Of a stretch of 64,000 bases of DNA, positions 55,680-64,000 are shown in pieces. The stretch is from an uncultured Clostridia bacterium (GTDB lineage: Bacteria > Bacillota > Clostridia > Christensenellales > UBA1242): assembly GCA_937992055.1 (NCBI GenBank), contig CALKLQ010000004.1, positions 1 through 64,000 of the forward strand, written 5' to 3'. Every line of letters begins with the position of its first letter. The stretch's first letter is position 1. The notes below the pieces were generated by a model. The model was not told the origin of the DNA. It made no database searches and worked only from the letters and a program-made list of their open reading frames with translations. The position numbers and the translations under genes were made by a program.

Positions 55680-57137
55680 ATGAAAAAGAAGCTTTTAATT
55701 TTATCAATACTCTTTTCTTCAATAATGCTTGTTGGATGTAATAACGAGGCAAAGTTTTCTAAAGACACCACGATAAATGACTTTAATGTTTCTGGTATGA
55801 AATTGGAAAGTGTAAAAGAAAATTTGACCAACCAAATTAAAGCGAAAAATGAAAAGACAAAAATAACTTTAAAATATGATGATAAAAGCTATGAAATTTA
55901 CGGTAAAGATTTACAACTGCCTAATGTTGAACAAATTGTTCAAAATGCTTATGAACAGACAAAGCCAAAAGACGTTTTTGAAAAGATTGGCGTTAAGAAG
56001 AGGGATAAGTTTGTTAATGTAAGGGCAGAGGACATGATGCAGGGGCTCAATCAAAAAATTGACGAGATTGCAAATCAAATCGAGTGTCAACCACAAGAGC
56101 CTGAAGTTGTCTTCAATCCACAAAAAGAAACCCCTTTTGAGGTTTCTAGTGAAAAGATGGGGGTTAGTGTAGACAAGGAAAAACTTTACACTTTAATAAA
56201 CGAATCTCTTAAAACAGGCGACCAAGTTGACATTGAGATACCCGTTGTTTTAACATCCACAGAAACAACAAAAGATGAGGTGTTAAAAAATTTACAGGTG
56301 AGAGGAAGTTTTAGTACAAATTACTCTTCCTCGGTTGACGGAAGAAAACACAACGTTCAGCTTGCACTTTCCGCCTTCAATGGGTTGGTTGTAGAGCCAG
56401 AACAGGAAATTTCTTTTAATGAAATAGTGCAAAAAAATATAAATGACGATGATTTCCAAACCGCTAAAATAATATTAAATGGTCAATTTGTTGATGGTAA
56501 GGGCGGAGGAATTTGTCAGGCATCAACTACCCTTTACAACGCACTTTTGATGGCTGACTTAGAAATTTTGGAGGTGAACCCACATTCCTTGCCAGTTGGC
56601 TATGTATATCTTGGTTTTGATGCTATGGTGAATCGAGGAAGCTCCGATTTAAGATTTAAAAATAACACAGCTTATCCAATTTACTTTAAAACTTGGGGAG
56701 ATGAAACAGATGCCTATGTTGAGGTGTATGGACAACCATGGGAGGATGGACTAAGTGTTAGACGTAGGGCAGAATTTGTGGGAACTATTCCTCATAATGG
56801 AGATAAAATCATTCCAGATACAGAAGGATTGTACAAGGATAAAATAACCTTTAAGGGAGAGTACTATAGAGTTAAGTATCCATGTGAGGGTTATGAGGCA
56901 AAAGCATATATAGATTATTTAAAAGATGGCGAAGTTTTAGAAGAAAAATTTATTAGACATGAAAAATATGGTCCAACTCAAGGAATAATCTATGAGGGCA
57001 CAGAGGACCTTATTGAGGGGTTAACCCTTCCAGAAAACGATGTGAAGTATATTCCGCCACAAAGTCAAACCCAAACTAACGGTGAAACTGTAACAGAAAA
57101 AATACAAAATACAAACCCTCCTAAATATAATCCATAG
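55680..57137 (+). CDS. VanW family lipoprotein
   Basis: The 485-residue protein has a lipobox (MLVGC, Cys20). Two YoaR-like peptidoglycan-binding-type domains follow (about 30-200). The VanW domain (about 215-370) has SFNEIVQ..., GGGICQASTTLYNALLMADL and RGSSDLRFKNNTAYPIYF. A G5-like or tail region rich in Pro/Gln/Thr ends the protein. VanW proteins are of unknown biochemical role. It starts 42 bases after gerKC with AGAGG before the ATG, so it may be part of the germination operon. Confidence 0.92.
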   Translation: MKKKLLILSILFSSIMLVGCNNEAKFSKDTTINDFNVSGMKLESVKENLTNQIKAKNEKTKITLKYDDKSYEIYGKDLQLPNVEQIVQNAYEQTKPKDVFEKIGVKKRDKFVNVRAEDMMQGLNQKIDEIANQIECQPQEPEVVFNPQKETPFEVSSEKMGVSVDKEKLYTLINESLKTGDQVDIEIPVVLTSTETTKDEVLKNLQVRGSFSTNYSSSVDGRKHNVQLALSAFNGLVVEPEQEISFNEIVQKNINDDDFQTAKIILNGQFVDGKGGGICQASTTLYNALLMADLEILEVNPHSLPVGYVYLGFDAMVNRGSSDLRFKNNTAYPIYFKTWGDETDAYVEVYGQPWEDGLSVRRRAEFVGTIPHNGDKIIPDTEGLYKDKITFKGEYYRVKYPCEGYEAKAYIDYLKDGEVLEEKFIRHEKYGPTQGIIYEGTEDLIEGLTLPENDVKYIPPQSQTQTNGETVTEKIQNTNPPKYNP

Positions 57138-57209
57138 AAGTTAGATTTAGCTTAAAAGTTTAGAAAATTGCTTTAAATAATGAAAAAAATGTTAGATTTT
57201 CATTTATAA

Positions 57210-57247
57210 AAGGGAGATGTCTTATTAAGCAATAAGATATCTCCCTT
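57210..57247. terminator. strong bidirectional terminator
   Basis: AAGGGAGATGTCTTATT (57210-57226) pairs with AATAAGATATCTCCCTT (57231-57247) around a four-base loop with one G-T pair. It serves the convergent vanW-type and minus-strand genes. Confidence 0.85.
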
Positions 57248-57282
57248 AAATTATTTTTATTAAATTTTGATAGGTTTAGGTT

Positions 57283-57708
57283 TTATTCAAAATTTTTGAT
57301 ATATTCTTTGAATGCCATTTTTGCATCATATGCATCTTCATCGCTATATCCATTTTCAATAGAAATTTCCTCACCTGATTCATTGCAAAGGGTGTCGTTT
57401 CGATATTTAGGTCTTATAAAGTCGCCTTCAATAATGACCTCATATAAAGTTTCGTCTTCCAAGGTGAGTTTCTTACTATACTTTCTGTAAACAAATTTTT
57501 GCTTGTTTTTTGCTTGTGGAGACTTTTTTTTAGGTTTATTGTAATTTTTGCTATAAGACACAACGCAATTTTTTTTTGCCTCATTATACGCTGCTATTGC
57601 AGCCTCTTCATCTTCTGAGGAGTATCCATTTCTTTCAGTTATAGGTCTGCCAGAACCATCACATAAAATTCCATTTATGAAAACCATTCCATTAATTTCT
57701 TCACGCAT
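57283..57708 (-). CDS. hypothetical protein with duplicated motif
   Basis: The 141-residue product is built from two copies of one pattern: LCDGSGRPITERNGYSSEDE with AAIAAYNEAKKN (about 12-43), and LCNESGEEISIENGYSDEDA with YDAKMAFKEYIKN (about 106-138). A Lys-rich linker separates them. ATG 57708 is preferred because AAAGGA lies seven bases upstream; an in-frame start 16 codons earlier lacks SD. It follows gltX on the same strand by about 65 bases. I do not recognise the family; the first strand-turn-helix could be a small acidic protein-binding unit. Confidence 0.7.
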   Translation of the reverse strand: MREEINGMVFINGILCDGSGRPITERNGYSSEDEEAAIAAYNEAKKNCVVSYSKNYNKPKKKSPQAKNKQKFVYRKYSKKLTLEDETLYEVIIEGDFIRPKYRNDTLCNESGEEISIENGYSDEDAYDAKMAFKEYIKNFE

Positions 57709-57773
57709 AGTTTTTTCCTTTGAAATTATTTTATCAAATATTGACGTTTCAGTCAATACGCATTTTTTAACAA

Positions 57774-59429
57774 CTACTCAGCCTTTAAAAGGGATAGACA
57801 CTTTTGAATTTTTGATTTTGTGTTATCTTTTAAGATGGTGCAAATTGTCCAAAGGTCTGGAGAGTTTTTTCTTTGACTTATTGCCACTCTAAGCATGGTG
57901 CAAACATCTGCCACATTTCCTTTGTAGGCGTTTGGATTTTTTTTGTATTCTTTGTTGTCAATACAAAAGCCAAGTTTTTCTGCCATTATTTTAATTTTAT
58001 CAAACCATGTCTGTTTGTCATCGTTATAATCAAAGATTGAAAGATAACTTTCTAAAACCATTGCCATATCATTCTTGTTAATTCCAATAAGCTCATAGTC
58101 TTGAAGCTTGCAAGAATTTTCAAAAAACATATAGTTAAAGAAGGATTTAAAGTCGCCATACTTTGCAAAATCTTTTCTCTTTTTTTCGCCCGTTCTGTCT
58201 ATAGAAAAAACTTTAATTGCATATTCTTTGTTGTCTTTCAAAATATTATAAAATTCAACATCAAATTCTTTTGAATACTCACAAACTCTGTCATAAACTT
58301 GCTCCGCAGAAAGGTTGGCTATGATATTTTTTGAAATGTCACAGAGTTTTGCCATGTCAAATAGGGGATTTGAGCTTCCTATCTTGTCTATTTGGAAATT
58401 GAAATTTTTATAGCTCTCCTCTGGGTTATTGAGTCTCCAAATCTCGTAGTTACTGTTGGCAAGAGTCAAAAGATATTCTAAAACTGCCTCTTTTGGAAAT
58501 CCATTTGTCTTGAAGAACCTCATATCAGCTTCAGGGTCTTTTCTTTTGCTCATTTTTCGTTTGTTGCCAGTTTCTTCATCAATTTTACAAATTAAAGGTG
58601 TGTGAATATATTTTAATCTTTCAAAGCCAAGGGCATCAAAGATTTCTAGATGTGCGGGAAGGGAGGCGAACCATTCATTTCCTCTTACCACTACGCTTGT
58701 CCCCATTAAATGATCATCAACAGCGTGGGCGAAGCAGTAGGGTGGTATTCCGTTGTTTTTAATTAATACAATATCTTTACAATTGGCAGGCATTTCCCTT
58801 TCACCACCAATAAGGTCGTATGTTAAAATTTTATCATCCTTTTCCCCTTTAGATTTGAGCCTTAGGGCAAATGCTTTGCCTTGTTTTAAGTTGTTTTCAA
58901 TCTGTTCAAAACTAAGGTTTCTACAAACATCTTTGTGTTCTAGTTCCTCATTTTCTTGAAGCATTTGTCTTCTGTTTTCTTTTATCTCTTCCAAAGAATG
59001 GGTCTGTTCACAAAAACAAGGGAAGGCAAGTCCACGTCTTACAAGTTCTTTTGCATAAGTCTTGTAAATATCAAGTCTTTGGCTTTGGATGTATGGACCA
59101 TATTCACCCTTTTGTCCTTCCAAAGTCAAACCCTCATCAATTTCTATTCCATACTCTTTAAGTATTCCAAGAGCGACATCTCCGCTTCCTTCAATCTCTC
59201 TTTTTTTGTCGGTATCTTCAAGCCTAAAGTAAAAGATTCCGTTTGAATTTGAGGCAATAAGTCTATCAATAAATGCGGAAAAAAAGTTTCCAATATGCAG
59301 GTAGCCGGTTGGGCTAGGCGCGAATCTTGTAACCAGTCCACAAGTTGTTCTCTTAGGATATTTTTTTTCATAATATTCGGGTGATTTTGCATTTGGGTAT
59401 AAAAGGTTGGCTAATTTTTCGTAATCCAT
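57774..59429 (-). CDS. gltX: glutamyl-tRNA synthetase
   Basis: The 551-residue class Ib synthetase has RFAPSPTGYLHIGNFFSAF (HIGH motif, about 37-55), FRLEDTDKKRE, VVRGNEWFASLPAHLEIFDALGF and KMSKRKD (KMSKS motif). The N-terminal ~34 residues precede the usual start of the fold. ATG 59429 is used because the TTG at 59441 lies in the GGAG SD. It charges tRNA-Glu and possibly tRNA-Gln, because gatCAB-type amidation is common in the group. It is last in an operon with two or three envelope genes. Confidence 0.94.
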   Translation of the reverse strand: MDYEKLANLLYPNAKSPEYYEKKYPKRTTCGLVTRFAPSPTGYLHIGNFFSAFIDRLIASNSNGIFYFRLEDTDKKREIEGSGDVALGILKEYGIEIDEGLTLEGQKGEYGPYIQSQRLDIYKTYAKELVRRGLAFPCFCEQTHSLEEIKENRRQMLQENEELEHKDVCRNLSFEQIENNLKQGKAFALRLKSKGEKDDKILTYDLIGGEREMPANCKDIVLIKNNGIPPYCFAHAVDDHLMGTSVVVRGNEWFASLPAHLEIFDALGFERLKYIHTPLICKIDEETGNKRKMSKRKDPEADMRFFKTNGFPKEAVLEYLLTLANSNYEIWRLNNPEESYKNFNFQIDKIGSSNPLFDMAKLCDISKNIIANLSAEQVYDRVCEYSKEFDVEFYNILKDNKEYAIKVFSIDRTGEKKRKDFAKYGDFKSFFNYMFFENSCKLQDYELIGINKNDMAMVLESYLSIFDYNDDKQTWFDKIKIMAEKLGFCIDNKEYKKNPNAYKGNVADVCTMLRVAISQRKNSPDLWTICTILKDNTKSKIQKCLSLLKAE

Positions 59430-59441
59430 TTTTTTCTCCAA

Positions 59442-60407
59442 TTAAATTAAATCTTTTGTAAAATTCGCAAAATTATTGCACGCCTCAACAAAGTTGTCAA
59501 CCGTATTAGTATAGGCAACTAGGGAAGGGTTTTTAGCTTTATATGACTCGCTGTCTTTGTGATATTCATCTAAATTGATTTTATCAAGAGCTAACAAAAA
59601 CCTATCTTGTTCAACATCAAACACCTTTTTGAAATTTAGCCATTTAGAATATTTTTCATAGCTTGTTTCTAAGGGCATTTCTTGGTTTTTCAAATCACTA
59701 GCAAGAGTTAATAAAGCTGTGCTTGAACCTTTAAATTCGCCATCAAACGCCCTCATGGTAAGGTCGATAAAGTTGTTGGTTATAGAGTTTATTGCATAGC
59801 TTGTTGCCAAACTTACAATCGCTTTATCTTTTTCAAAATCTTCTTGGGTTTGTGGCAGGGTTTGATAACCAGCTTGATAGGCATTGTTGAAGGTTTTGTT
59901 AAAAGTTTCTAAAGAATATAAAAATTTTGAATATTCTTTTTTGAACTCTCTAAGCTTTTGTTTGGCGAAGCTAGACTCTTCGTTTTCATAAACGGCTTGT
60001 TCAAAAACTTGCTTTGAATTTAAAAATTCATTTGTGTTTTGTTTTAGTGTGTCCAGTTGGTTTTGTAAAGCTTCAAATTTTTGTTTTATATCGTTTGAAT
60101 TTTTGTCGTTTAATAAAATAGGTTTAACTGAAAACACATCACAAAGTGAGTTAAATTCAAATAAAAGATTTCTATAAATTGGTTCGTAAACCTCTTTAAG
60201 TGTTTGGCTAAGACTTGAGTTTTCAATAAATGGAGTATAGGACAAGGCTTGTCCTGAGGTTAAAAATGCATATTTTTCATCGTTTTTAAATTCCTCTATC
60301 TTTTGATAGGTTGGTGTCCAAAAATCTTGGTTTTCTTTACATCCAGAAAGCCAAATTGCGCTTAAACAAATAGGTATCATTAAAAATATTGCTAAAAATT
60401 TTTTCAT
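59442..60407 (-). CDS. lipoprotein of unknown function
   Basis: The 321-residue product has lipobox LSGC (about Cys23). The mature protein is almost entirely helical with long amphipathic stretches (KFEALQNQLDTLKQNTNEFL, SSFAKQKLREFKKEYSKFLY), so a coiled-coil bundle is likely. AAGGAGG SD. It lies one base after the preceding gene's stop and just before gltX, in one transcript. Function unknown. Confidence 0.8.
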   Translation of the reverse strand: MKKFLAIFLMIPICLSAIWLSGCKENQDFWTPTYQKIEEFKNDEKYAFLTSGQALSYTPFIENSSLSQTLKEVYEPIYRNLLFEFNSLCDVFSVKPILLNDKNSNDIKQKFEALQNQLDTLKQNTNEFLNSKQVFEQAVYENEESSFAKQKLREFKKEYSKFLYSLETFNKTFNNAYQAGYQTLPQTQEDFEKDKAIVSLATSYAINSITNNFIDLTMRAFDGEFKGSSTALLTLASDLKNQEMPLETSYEKYSKWLNFKKVFDVEQDRFLLALDKINLDEYHKDSESYKAKNPSLVAYTNTVDNFVEACNNFANFTKDLI

Positions 60408-60408
60408 T

Positions 60409-61305
60409 TTATGCCTCCTTCAAAAATGCGATGGCATTGTTTATTTTTATTAATTTGTCTTCCTCTTGGTCTTGTTTGATTTCACCTTCTAGGTTAGTAC
60501 CTAGTTTTAAAAGGTCTGTGTTTAAATCTAACAAATTTAAGTCTTCTAAAAGTTCATTATAAAATTCAAGATTTTTATAAAATAACCTGCTTTGGCTTTC
60601 AAGCTTGTTTGAAAAACCTAATAAAATTTTACTATTATTAAAAAGGTCAAAGGCTTGGAGATTTGAATTTTTTTGCAAATTGTTCCAAACGGTTAATATA
60701 GAAAGCATTTTGCAAGAGAGTGGATTCAATGTGACATCCTGCTCTAACTCTAAAACTATTTGAGTTGATTTATCCACAAATTCATAAAAATTGTTGATTA
60801 ATTTGTTGTTTAAATCATAGAGAGCAAAAATATAGGTGTTTGTTGTTTTTGCTGTTGGGTTTGACGACTCCAAAAACAAATTTAATTGGGAAGAGATGTA
60901 ATTTGAAGTGTCTTCAAGTTGCTCATTCATTTGCTTTAAAAGCTTTTTCATTGCTCTGCAATTAGAGTTGTAGAGTTTGGTATTTGAGGCATAGGCAAGC
61001 TTGTTTGAGTTAAAATTATTGATTTTCTCAAGGGACTTTAAAACATTATAAGTTTTTTCTAAATTGTAATAGGCATCCAAATTTAACTCTGGGTCCTCTT
61101 TTAATGAGGAACAAAGTTGAGATAAATTTTGATTTACCTCAAATTGTTCCTTAAATTTTTGGTTGCTATTCAATTCGAGAGTATATGAATAGGCGTCTAA
61201 AGCTTTAGGTTTTGGAAAAATCAGAAAAACGGCAAGCAAAACGAGCGTTGCCACAACGACAAATATAATTATGTATTTTAAAATAGATTTTGCTTTTGTG
61301 CTCAT
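60409..61305 (-). CDS. single-pass membrane protein of unknown function
   Basis: The 298-residue product has one N-terminal membrane helix (about 9-31) and then a long helical extracytoplasmic region with Leu/Asn-rich heptads, similar in composition to the following lipoprotein gene. The two may form one complex. A strong SD (AGGAGG) precedes the ATG. The upstream gene stops just before the SD. No recognised family. Confidence 0.8.
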   Translation of the reverse strand: MSTKAKSILKYIIIFVVVATLVLLAVFLIFPKPKALDAYSYTLELNSNQKFKEQFEVNQNLSQLCSSLKEDPELNLDAYYNLEKTYNVLKSLEKINNFNSNKLAYASNTKLYNSNCRAMKKLLKQMNEQLEDTSNYISSQLNLFLESSNPTAKTTNTYIFALYDLNNKLINNFYEFVDKSTQIVLELEQDVTLNPLSCKMLSILTVWNNLQKNSNLQAFDLFNNSKILLGFSNKLESQSRLFYKNLEFYNELLEDLNLLDLNTDLLKLGTNLEGEIKQDQEEDKLIKINNAIAFLKEA

Positions 61306-61314
61306 AAAATCCTC

Positions 61315-62113
61315 CTAGGAAACAAATTTAAATACAAATGAAATGTTATAGCTATACCCAGATGAAATGGAATTGATTCCAGAAGCAGATAAATAAATGC
61401 AATCATTATCATCTAGATTGGAGTCAAAAAGGGTGGCGCTACTAAAAATAACTCTCGTAGTTTCATTTACGACTGCCTCATTTTTATCATAACTGTAATA
61501 CATTCTTAGAGCATACTTAATTTTAAAATCAGCCACGCCATTTTCAATATCAAATGAAAAACTGTCGTTATAATTTAATATATTAGTTGGAACCTGCTTT
61601 TCCACATATTGGGTGGAATCTCTTTCGATTATTTGTGTGTCGTTAAAAAAGACGGTTATTCCACTAAACTTTGACGCAGTTTTTGCCCGAGACAATGTAA
61701 TTAAAATTATTTGTTGGAAGGGAAATTATGCTGGTTGGGGTGAGTAAAATTTCTTCCAGCTTTAATTTTCCAGAAAGCAAAACTGCCTCTTTTGCAACAA
61801 AATCGATGGAAGTTTGAGGGCTTGCAGCAATCATTTTTGGGGTAAATTTATAACCTTGTTTAACCGCAAAAATTTCTAGTTCTTTTTTTTGAGAGGTGAA
61901 GGTGAATTCTCCATTTTCATCTGTGGTCGCATAATGATTTACATTGTCCACAATTTTTACGCCTTCAAGACCTTCGCCTTGAAAGGTCACCTTTCCAAAA
62001 TAGGTTAGATAATTGCCTTTATCAAAAGAAATCTTGCATCCAGTGAAAATGAACTGAACACAAAATATCATCAAAAAAGCTAAGATAAAAAGATGTTTTT
62101 TAATAAGGTTCAC
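61315..62113 (-). pseudogene. lipoprotein with carboxypeptidase-regulatory-like domain, frameshifted
   Basis: The first frame (62113 to 61664, 149 codons) has a lipobox FTGC (about Cys26) and a regulatory-like beta sandwich: FGKVTFQGEGLEGVKI, then ATTDENGEFTF. It ends in a short out-of-frame tail. A second frame, open from about 61695 to 61315, continues the same beta-rich style (ASKFSGITVFFNDTQIIERD...). Removing one base in GGG near 61685 joins them as one protein of about 265 residues. The TTG that could start the second frame has no SD. First gene of the gltX-side operon. Confidence 0.65.
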
Positions 62114-62324
62114 CCCATCTTAATTATAGTCATGAAACAACTGAAAATATACATCAACATCTATATAGTAAATGCTAATATAATAATTATAACAATAAAC
62201 AATAAAGAATGCAATAAAGTTTACAAAATTTGCAGTAAAAGGGCTGGTAAAAAAAACATAAGTTATAAAATAGCTCCAAATGTTAATAAAAACAATTTGG
62301 AGCTATTATATTTTTTTATTAATC

Positions 62325-62702
62325 TTAAGGTTTATCAAAAAAGGCAAACATATTTGAAAGTTGTCCAATGCACATTATAAAATCAAAAAATTTATCCATA
62401 AAGGTGTTTTCATTTGGTATTTCAGCAAGGAGGGTGCCGCCACTAATTGAAAAACCATAAATTTTCAACACATTAGAAATGCACATTTTCACATCAGTTG
62501 AAGAAAGTTCGTACAAGTCATTCATGTATTTTAAGGTGGATTTATTGTCTGTTAAAAACACCTTTCCAGAACGTTCTTCCAATCTAAGATCAATCTCTTT
62601 ACCATTTAAAAAAGTTGCTTCTGTCTTGATTGTATAGCCCTTGTCTGTCTTTTGAAAAACTATACAATTTTTTGATTTTTCAATTAAATTTTCAATTTTC
62701 AT
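62325..62702 (-). CDS. DUF1828-like protein
   Basis: The 125-residue protein has an SD (GAGGAG) six bases before the ATG. The segment KVFLTDNKSTLKYMNDLYEL resembles the LTDDGxTLxxL core of DUF1828 proteins; the match is partial and the family is uncharacterised. It forms a two-gene operon with the upstream 260-residue gene (38-base gap). The 62114-62324 gap downstream shows no gene. Confidence 0.5.
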   Translation of the reverse strand: MKIENLIEKSKNCIVFQKTDKGYTIKTEATFLNGKEIDLRLEERSGKVFLTDNKSTLKYMNDLYELSSTDVKMCISNVLKIYGFSISGGTLLAEIPNENTFMDKFFDFIMCIGQLSNMFAFFDKP

Positions 62703-62740
62703 AATTTCTCCTCATTTAATAAAAGTTTATCATTATTGTT

Positions 62741-63523
62741 TTAATTTGGCAAATTATTAATCAAATTTTTGTCAGTAGTTTTGCAAATTATATTTTGTGG
62801 AGCATGAAAGTTAAATCGTTTCATGACATAATCATGATATTCTTGTAGATTTTTAAGTAATGGAGCTTTTTCCACATCATAGTGACCAACAAGGTCAAAG
62901 CTTGGGAAAACCACGGCAAATTTTTCGCTATAAAAATGTTCATGAGGACCCAAAACACTTACTTTTTTATTTGCAATTTTTCCATGGTCGAAGCGATTGA
63001 CATGAGGACATTTGGGATTTATATCAAGTCTATAGGCAAGAAGTGGGAACCCTTTAAAATGAATATGCACGCTTATGCTATTAAATTCCTTATTTTCTTT
63101 TTCATTTTTTATATATGTTGTGATTGTGCTGATGCTAAAAAGAACTTTTTTACCCTTATAGTTTCCAAAGAAATATTCTATTTCATGCTTGTAAATTTTA
63201 TTTTTTTTGCTTTCATACACTGTATTGCAAAATGCTTTTTGCTTTTCGCAAGACATCATGCCATTGAATATGTTTTGCCTTAAAACTAAAAACTGTTTTT
63301 GCTGAATTGAAAACTGGTTCATTCCTTCAATTTCATCTTGTTTTGAAAAATTAAAATCTTTATTTATATCAAAGCCCAGCTTTTTAGACACCTCAAATAT
63401 GAGTTTTTCCTTATTCTTTTCGTAGCCGGAATAAAGCCGTTTTTGCAAAAACTCTCTCTCATTGATATTGAGTTTGTAAGTTGCTTTTTTGAAAAGAATG
63501 GAGCTTAGGCTATTTTGTTTCAT
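62741..63523 (-). CDS. hypothetical protein, first gene of a two-gene operon
   Basis: The 260-residue soluble protein has a basic, helical N-terminal half and a C-terminal alpha/beta part with SVHIHFKGFPLLAYRLDINP and SVLGPHEHFYSEKF. The RLDI...HxHxY-like layout recalls DUF6978 proteins, which are often encoded beside DUF1828 genes, but the match is weak. The His pairs could bind metal. No secretion signal. Its role is unknown; paired-gene context suggests a toxin-antitoxin or defence-type unit, as inference only. Confidence 0.5.
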   Translation of the reverse strand: MKQNSLSSILFKKATYKLNINEREFLQKRLYSGYEKNKEKLIFEVSKKLGFDINKDFNFSKQDEIEGMNQFSIQQKQFLVLRQNIFNGMMSCEKQKAFCNTVYESKKNKIYKHEIEYFFGNYKGKKVLFSISTITTYIKNEKENKEFNSISVHIHFKGFPLLAYRLDINPKCPHVNRFDHGKIANKKVSVLGPHEHFYSEKFAVVFPSFDLVGHYDVEKAPLLKNLQEYHDYVMKRFNFHAPQNIICKTTDKNLINNLPN

Positions 63524-63564
63524 ATGTTTAGTGTAGCATGGTTATTTTTAAAATTCAATATGTT

Positions 63565-63594
63565 TTGACAATTTTCCACCTTAAGTGATATAAT
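63565..63594 (+). promoter_or_regulatory. consensus sigma-A promoter for ung
   Basis: TTGACA (63565-63570) and TATAAT (63589-63594), both perfect, 18 bases apart. The ung ATG is only nine bases past the -10 and has no SD, so the transcript should start within a few bases of the start codon. Confidence 0.85.
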
Positions 63595-63602
63595 TTTCTT
63601 GT

Positions 63603-64000
63603 ATGATAAAGATAGCAAAAAATTGGTTTGAAATTTTACGCCAAGAATTTGAAAAACCTTATTTTAAAAGTTTGCAGAACTTTTTGAGTGAAGAATATAG
63701 CAAAAAAACTATTTATCCACAAATGGATAACATTTTTAATGCTTTAAACTACACAAAGTTTGAAGATGTTAAGGTGGTGATTTTTGGACAAGACCCCTAT
63801 CATGGTCCTGGGCAGGCTCATGGACTAGCCTTTTCGGTTTTAGATGGTGTGGCACTTCCGCCCTCTCTTAAAAATATATTTAAGGAAATTGAAGATGAGC
63901 TTAATATAAAGTGTTTTGATAGTGGCAATCTAGCTCGCTGGGCAAGGCAGGGAGTGCTTCTTTTAAACACGGTTTTAACCGTGGAACAATCAAAACCCAA
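63603..64000 (+). CDS. ung: uracil-DNA glycosylase (5' part; cut by window edge)
   Basis: The visible 132 residues include [20 protein letters not shown], the uracil-binding and catalytic-water loop of family 1 UDG, then [15 protein letters not shown] and [14 protein letters not shown]. The enzyme removes uracil from DNA. The C-terminal leucine loop lies beyond the window. ATG 63603 is the first in frame and fits the promoter; no SD. Confidence 0.95.
   Translation, partial: MIKIAKNWFEILRQEFEKPYFKSLQNFLSEEYSKKTIYPQMDNIFNALNYTKFEDVKVVIFGQDPYHGPGQAHGLAFSVLDGVALPPSLKNIFKEIEDELNIKCFDSGNLARWARQGVLLLNTVLTVEQSKP

Noticed and set aside
62093..62380. Plus-strand Ile/Asn/Lys-rich ORF between the lipoprotein and DUF1828-like genes
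   Set aside because: Composition is that of AT-rich non-coding DNA; no SD and it overlaps two better genes.

Overview
The window is AT-rich bacterial chromosome from an endospore-forming member of the Bacillota (class Clostridia or a close relative). Supporting this are a SpoIIP-like sporulation hydrolase, a gerKA/gerKB/gerKC-type germinant receptor operon, WhiA, AddAB in place of RecBCD, Bacillus-type parS sites, and many lipoproteins and small surface proteins. TGA, TAA and TAG all act as stops, so the code is standard. Species cannot be named from the sequence; an uncultured gut-type Clostridia lineage is plausible.

Layout. 1-6.4 kb: an origin-proximal block in the familiar order mnmG-rsmG-parA-parB, preceded by a frameshifted M16 zinc peptidase. 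6.4-8.6 kb: a long, very AT-rich segment without genes that holds seven parS sites, part of it a perfect 91-bp tandem duplication; this is the most striking feature of the window. 8.6-19.4 kb: cvpA-like, ftsH, a membrane protein, addB and addA. 19.6-27.2 kb: an orphan hipB-like regulator with a hipA stub, surface and lipoproteins, tmk, a ferritin-like protein, an RNHCP zinc protein, spoIIP and trpS. 27.2-32.7 kb: an accessory stretch with an IS150-like remnant, Nudix hydrolase, tRNA-Ser(CGA), a SLOG-type fragment, three stacked long palindromes, two XRE regulators and a RadC-like protein. 32.9-45.5 kb: iron-type alcohol dehydrogenase, dtd, murB, PHP, whiA, dnaE, pfk-like, gmk, lemA and DUF2207. 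45.8-48.9 kb (minus): comEC-holA. 49.2-57.1 kb: a membrane protein, a Fic protein, the germination operon and a VanW lipoprotein. 57.3-63.5 kb (minus): a duplicated-motif protein, a lipoprotein/gltX operon and an unknown two-gene operon. From 63.6 kb: start of ung.

The genes form chromosome-maintenance modules (ParAB-parS, AddAB, DnaE, HolA, Ung), translation modules (MnmG, RsmG, TrpS, GltX, Dtd) and envelope or spore modules (FtsH, MurB, SpoIIP, GerK, VanW). Two families of hairpin-rich repeats lie between genes. Several genes (addB, ung and others) have a -10 box immediately before the start codon and no Shine-Dalgarno, which suggests leaderless mRNAs beside strongly SD-led ones. Four reading frames are broken or extended by what look like one-base homopolymer indels, which may be biological or assembly error.
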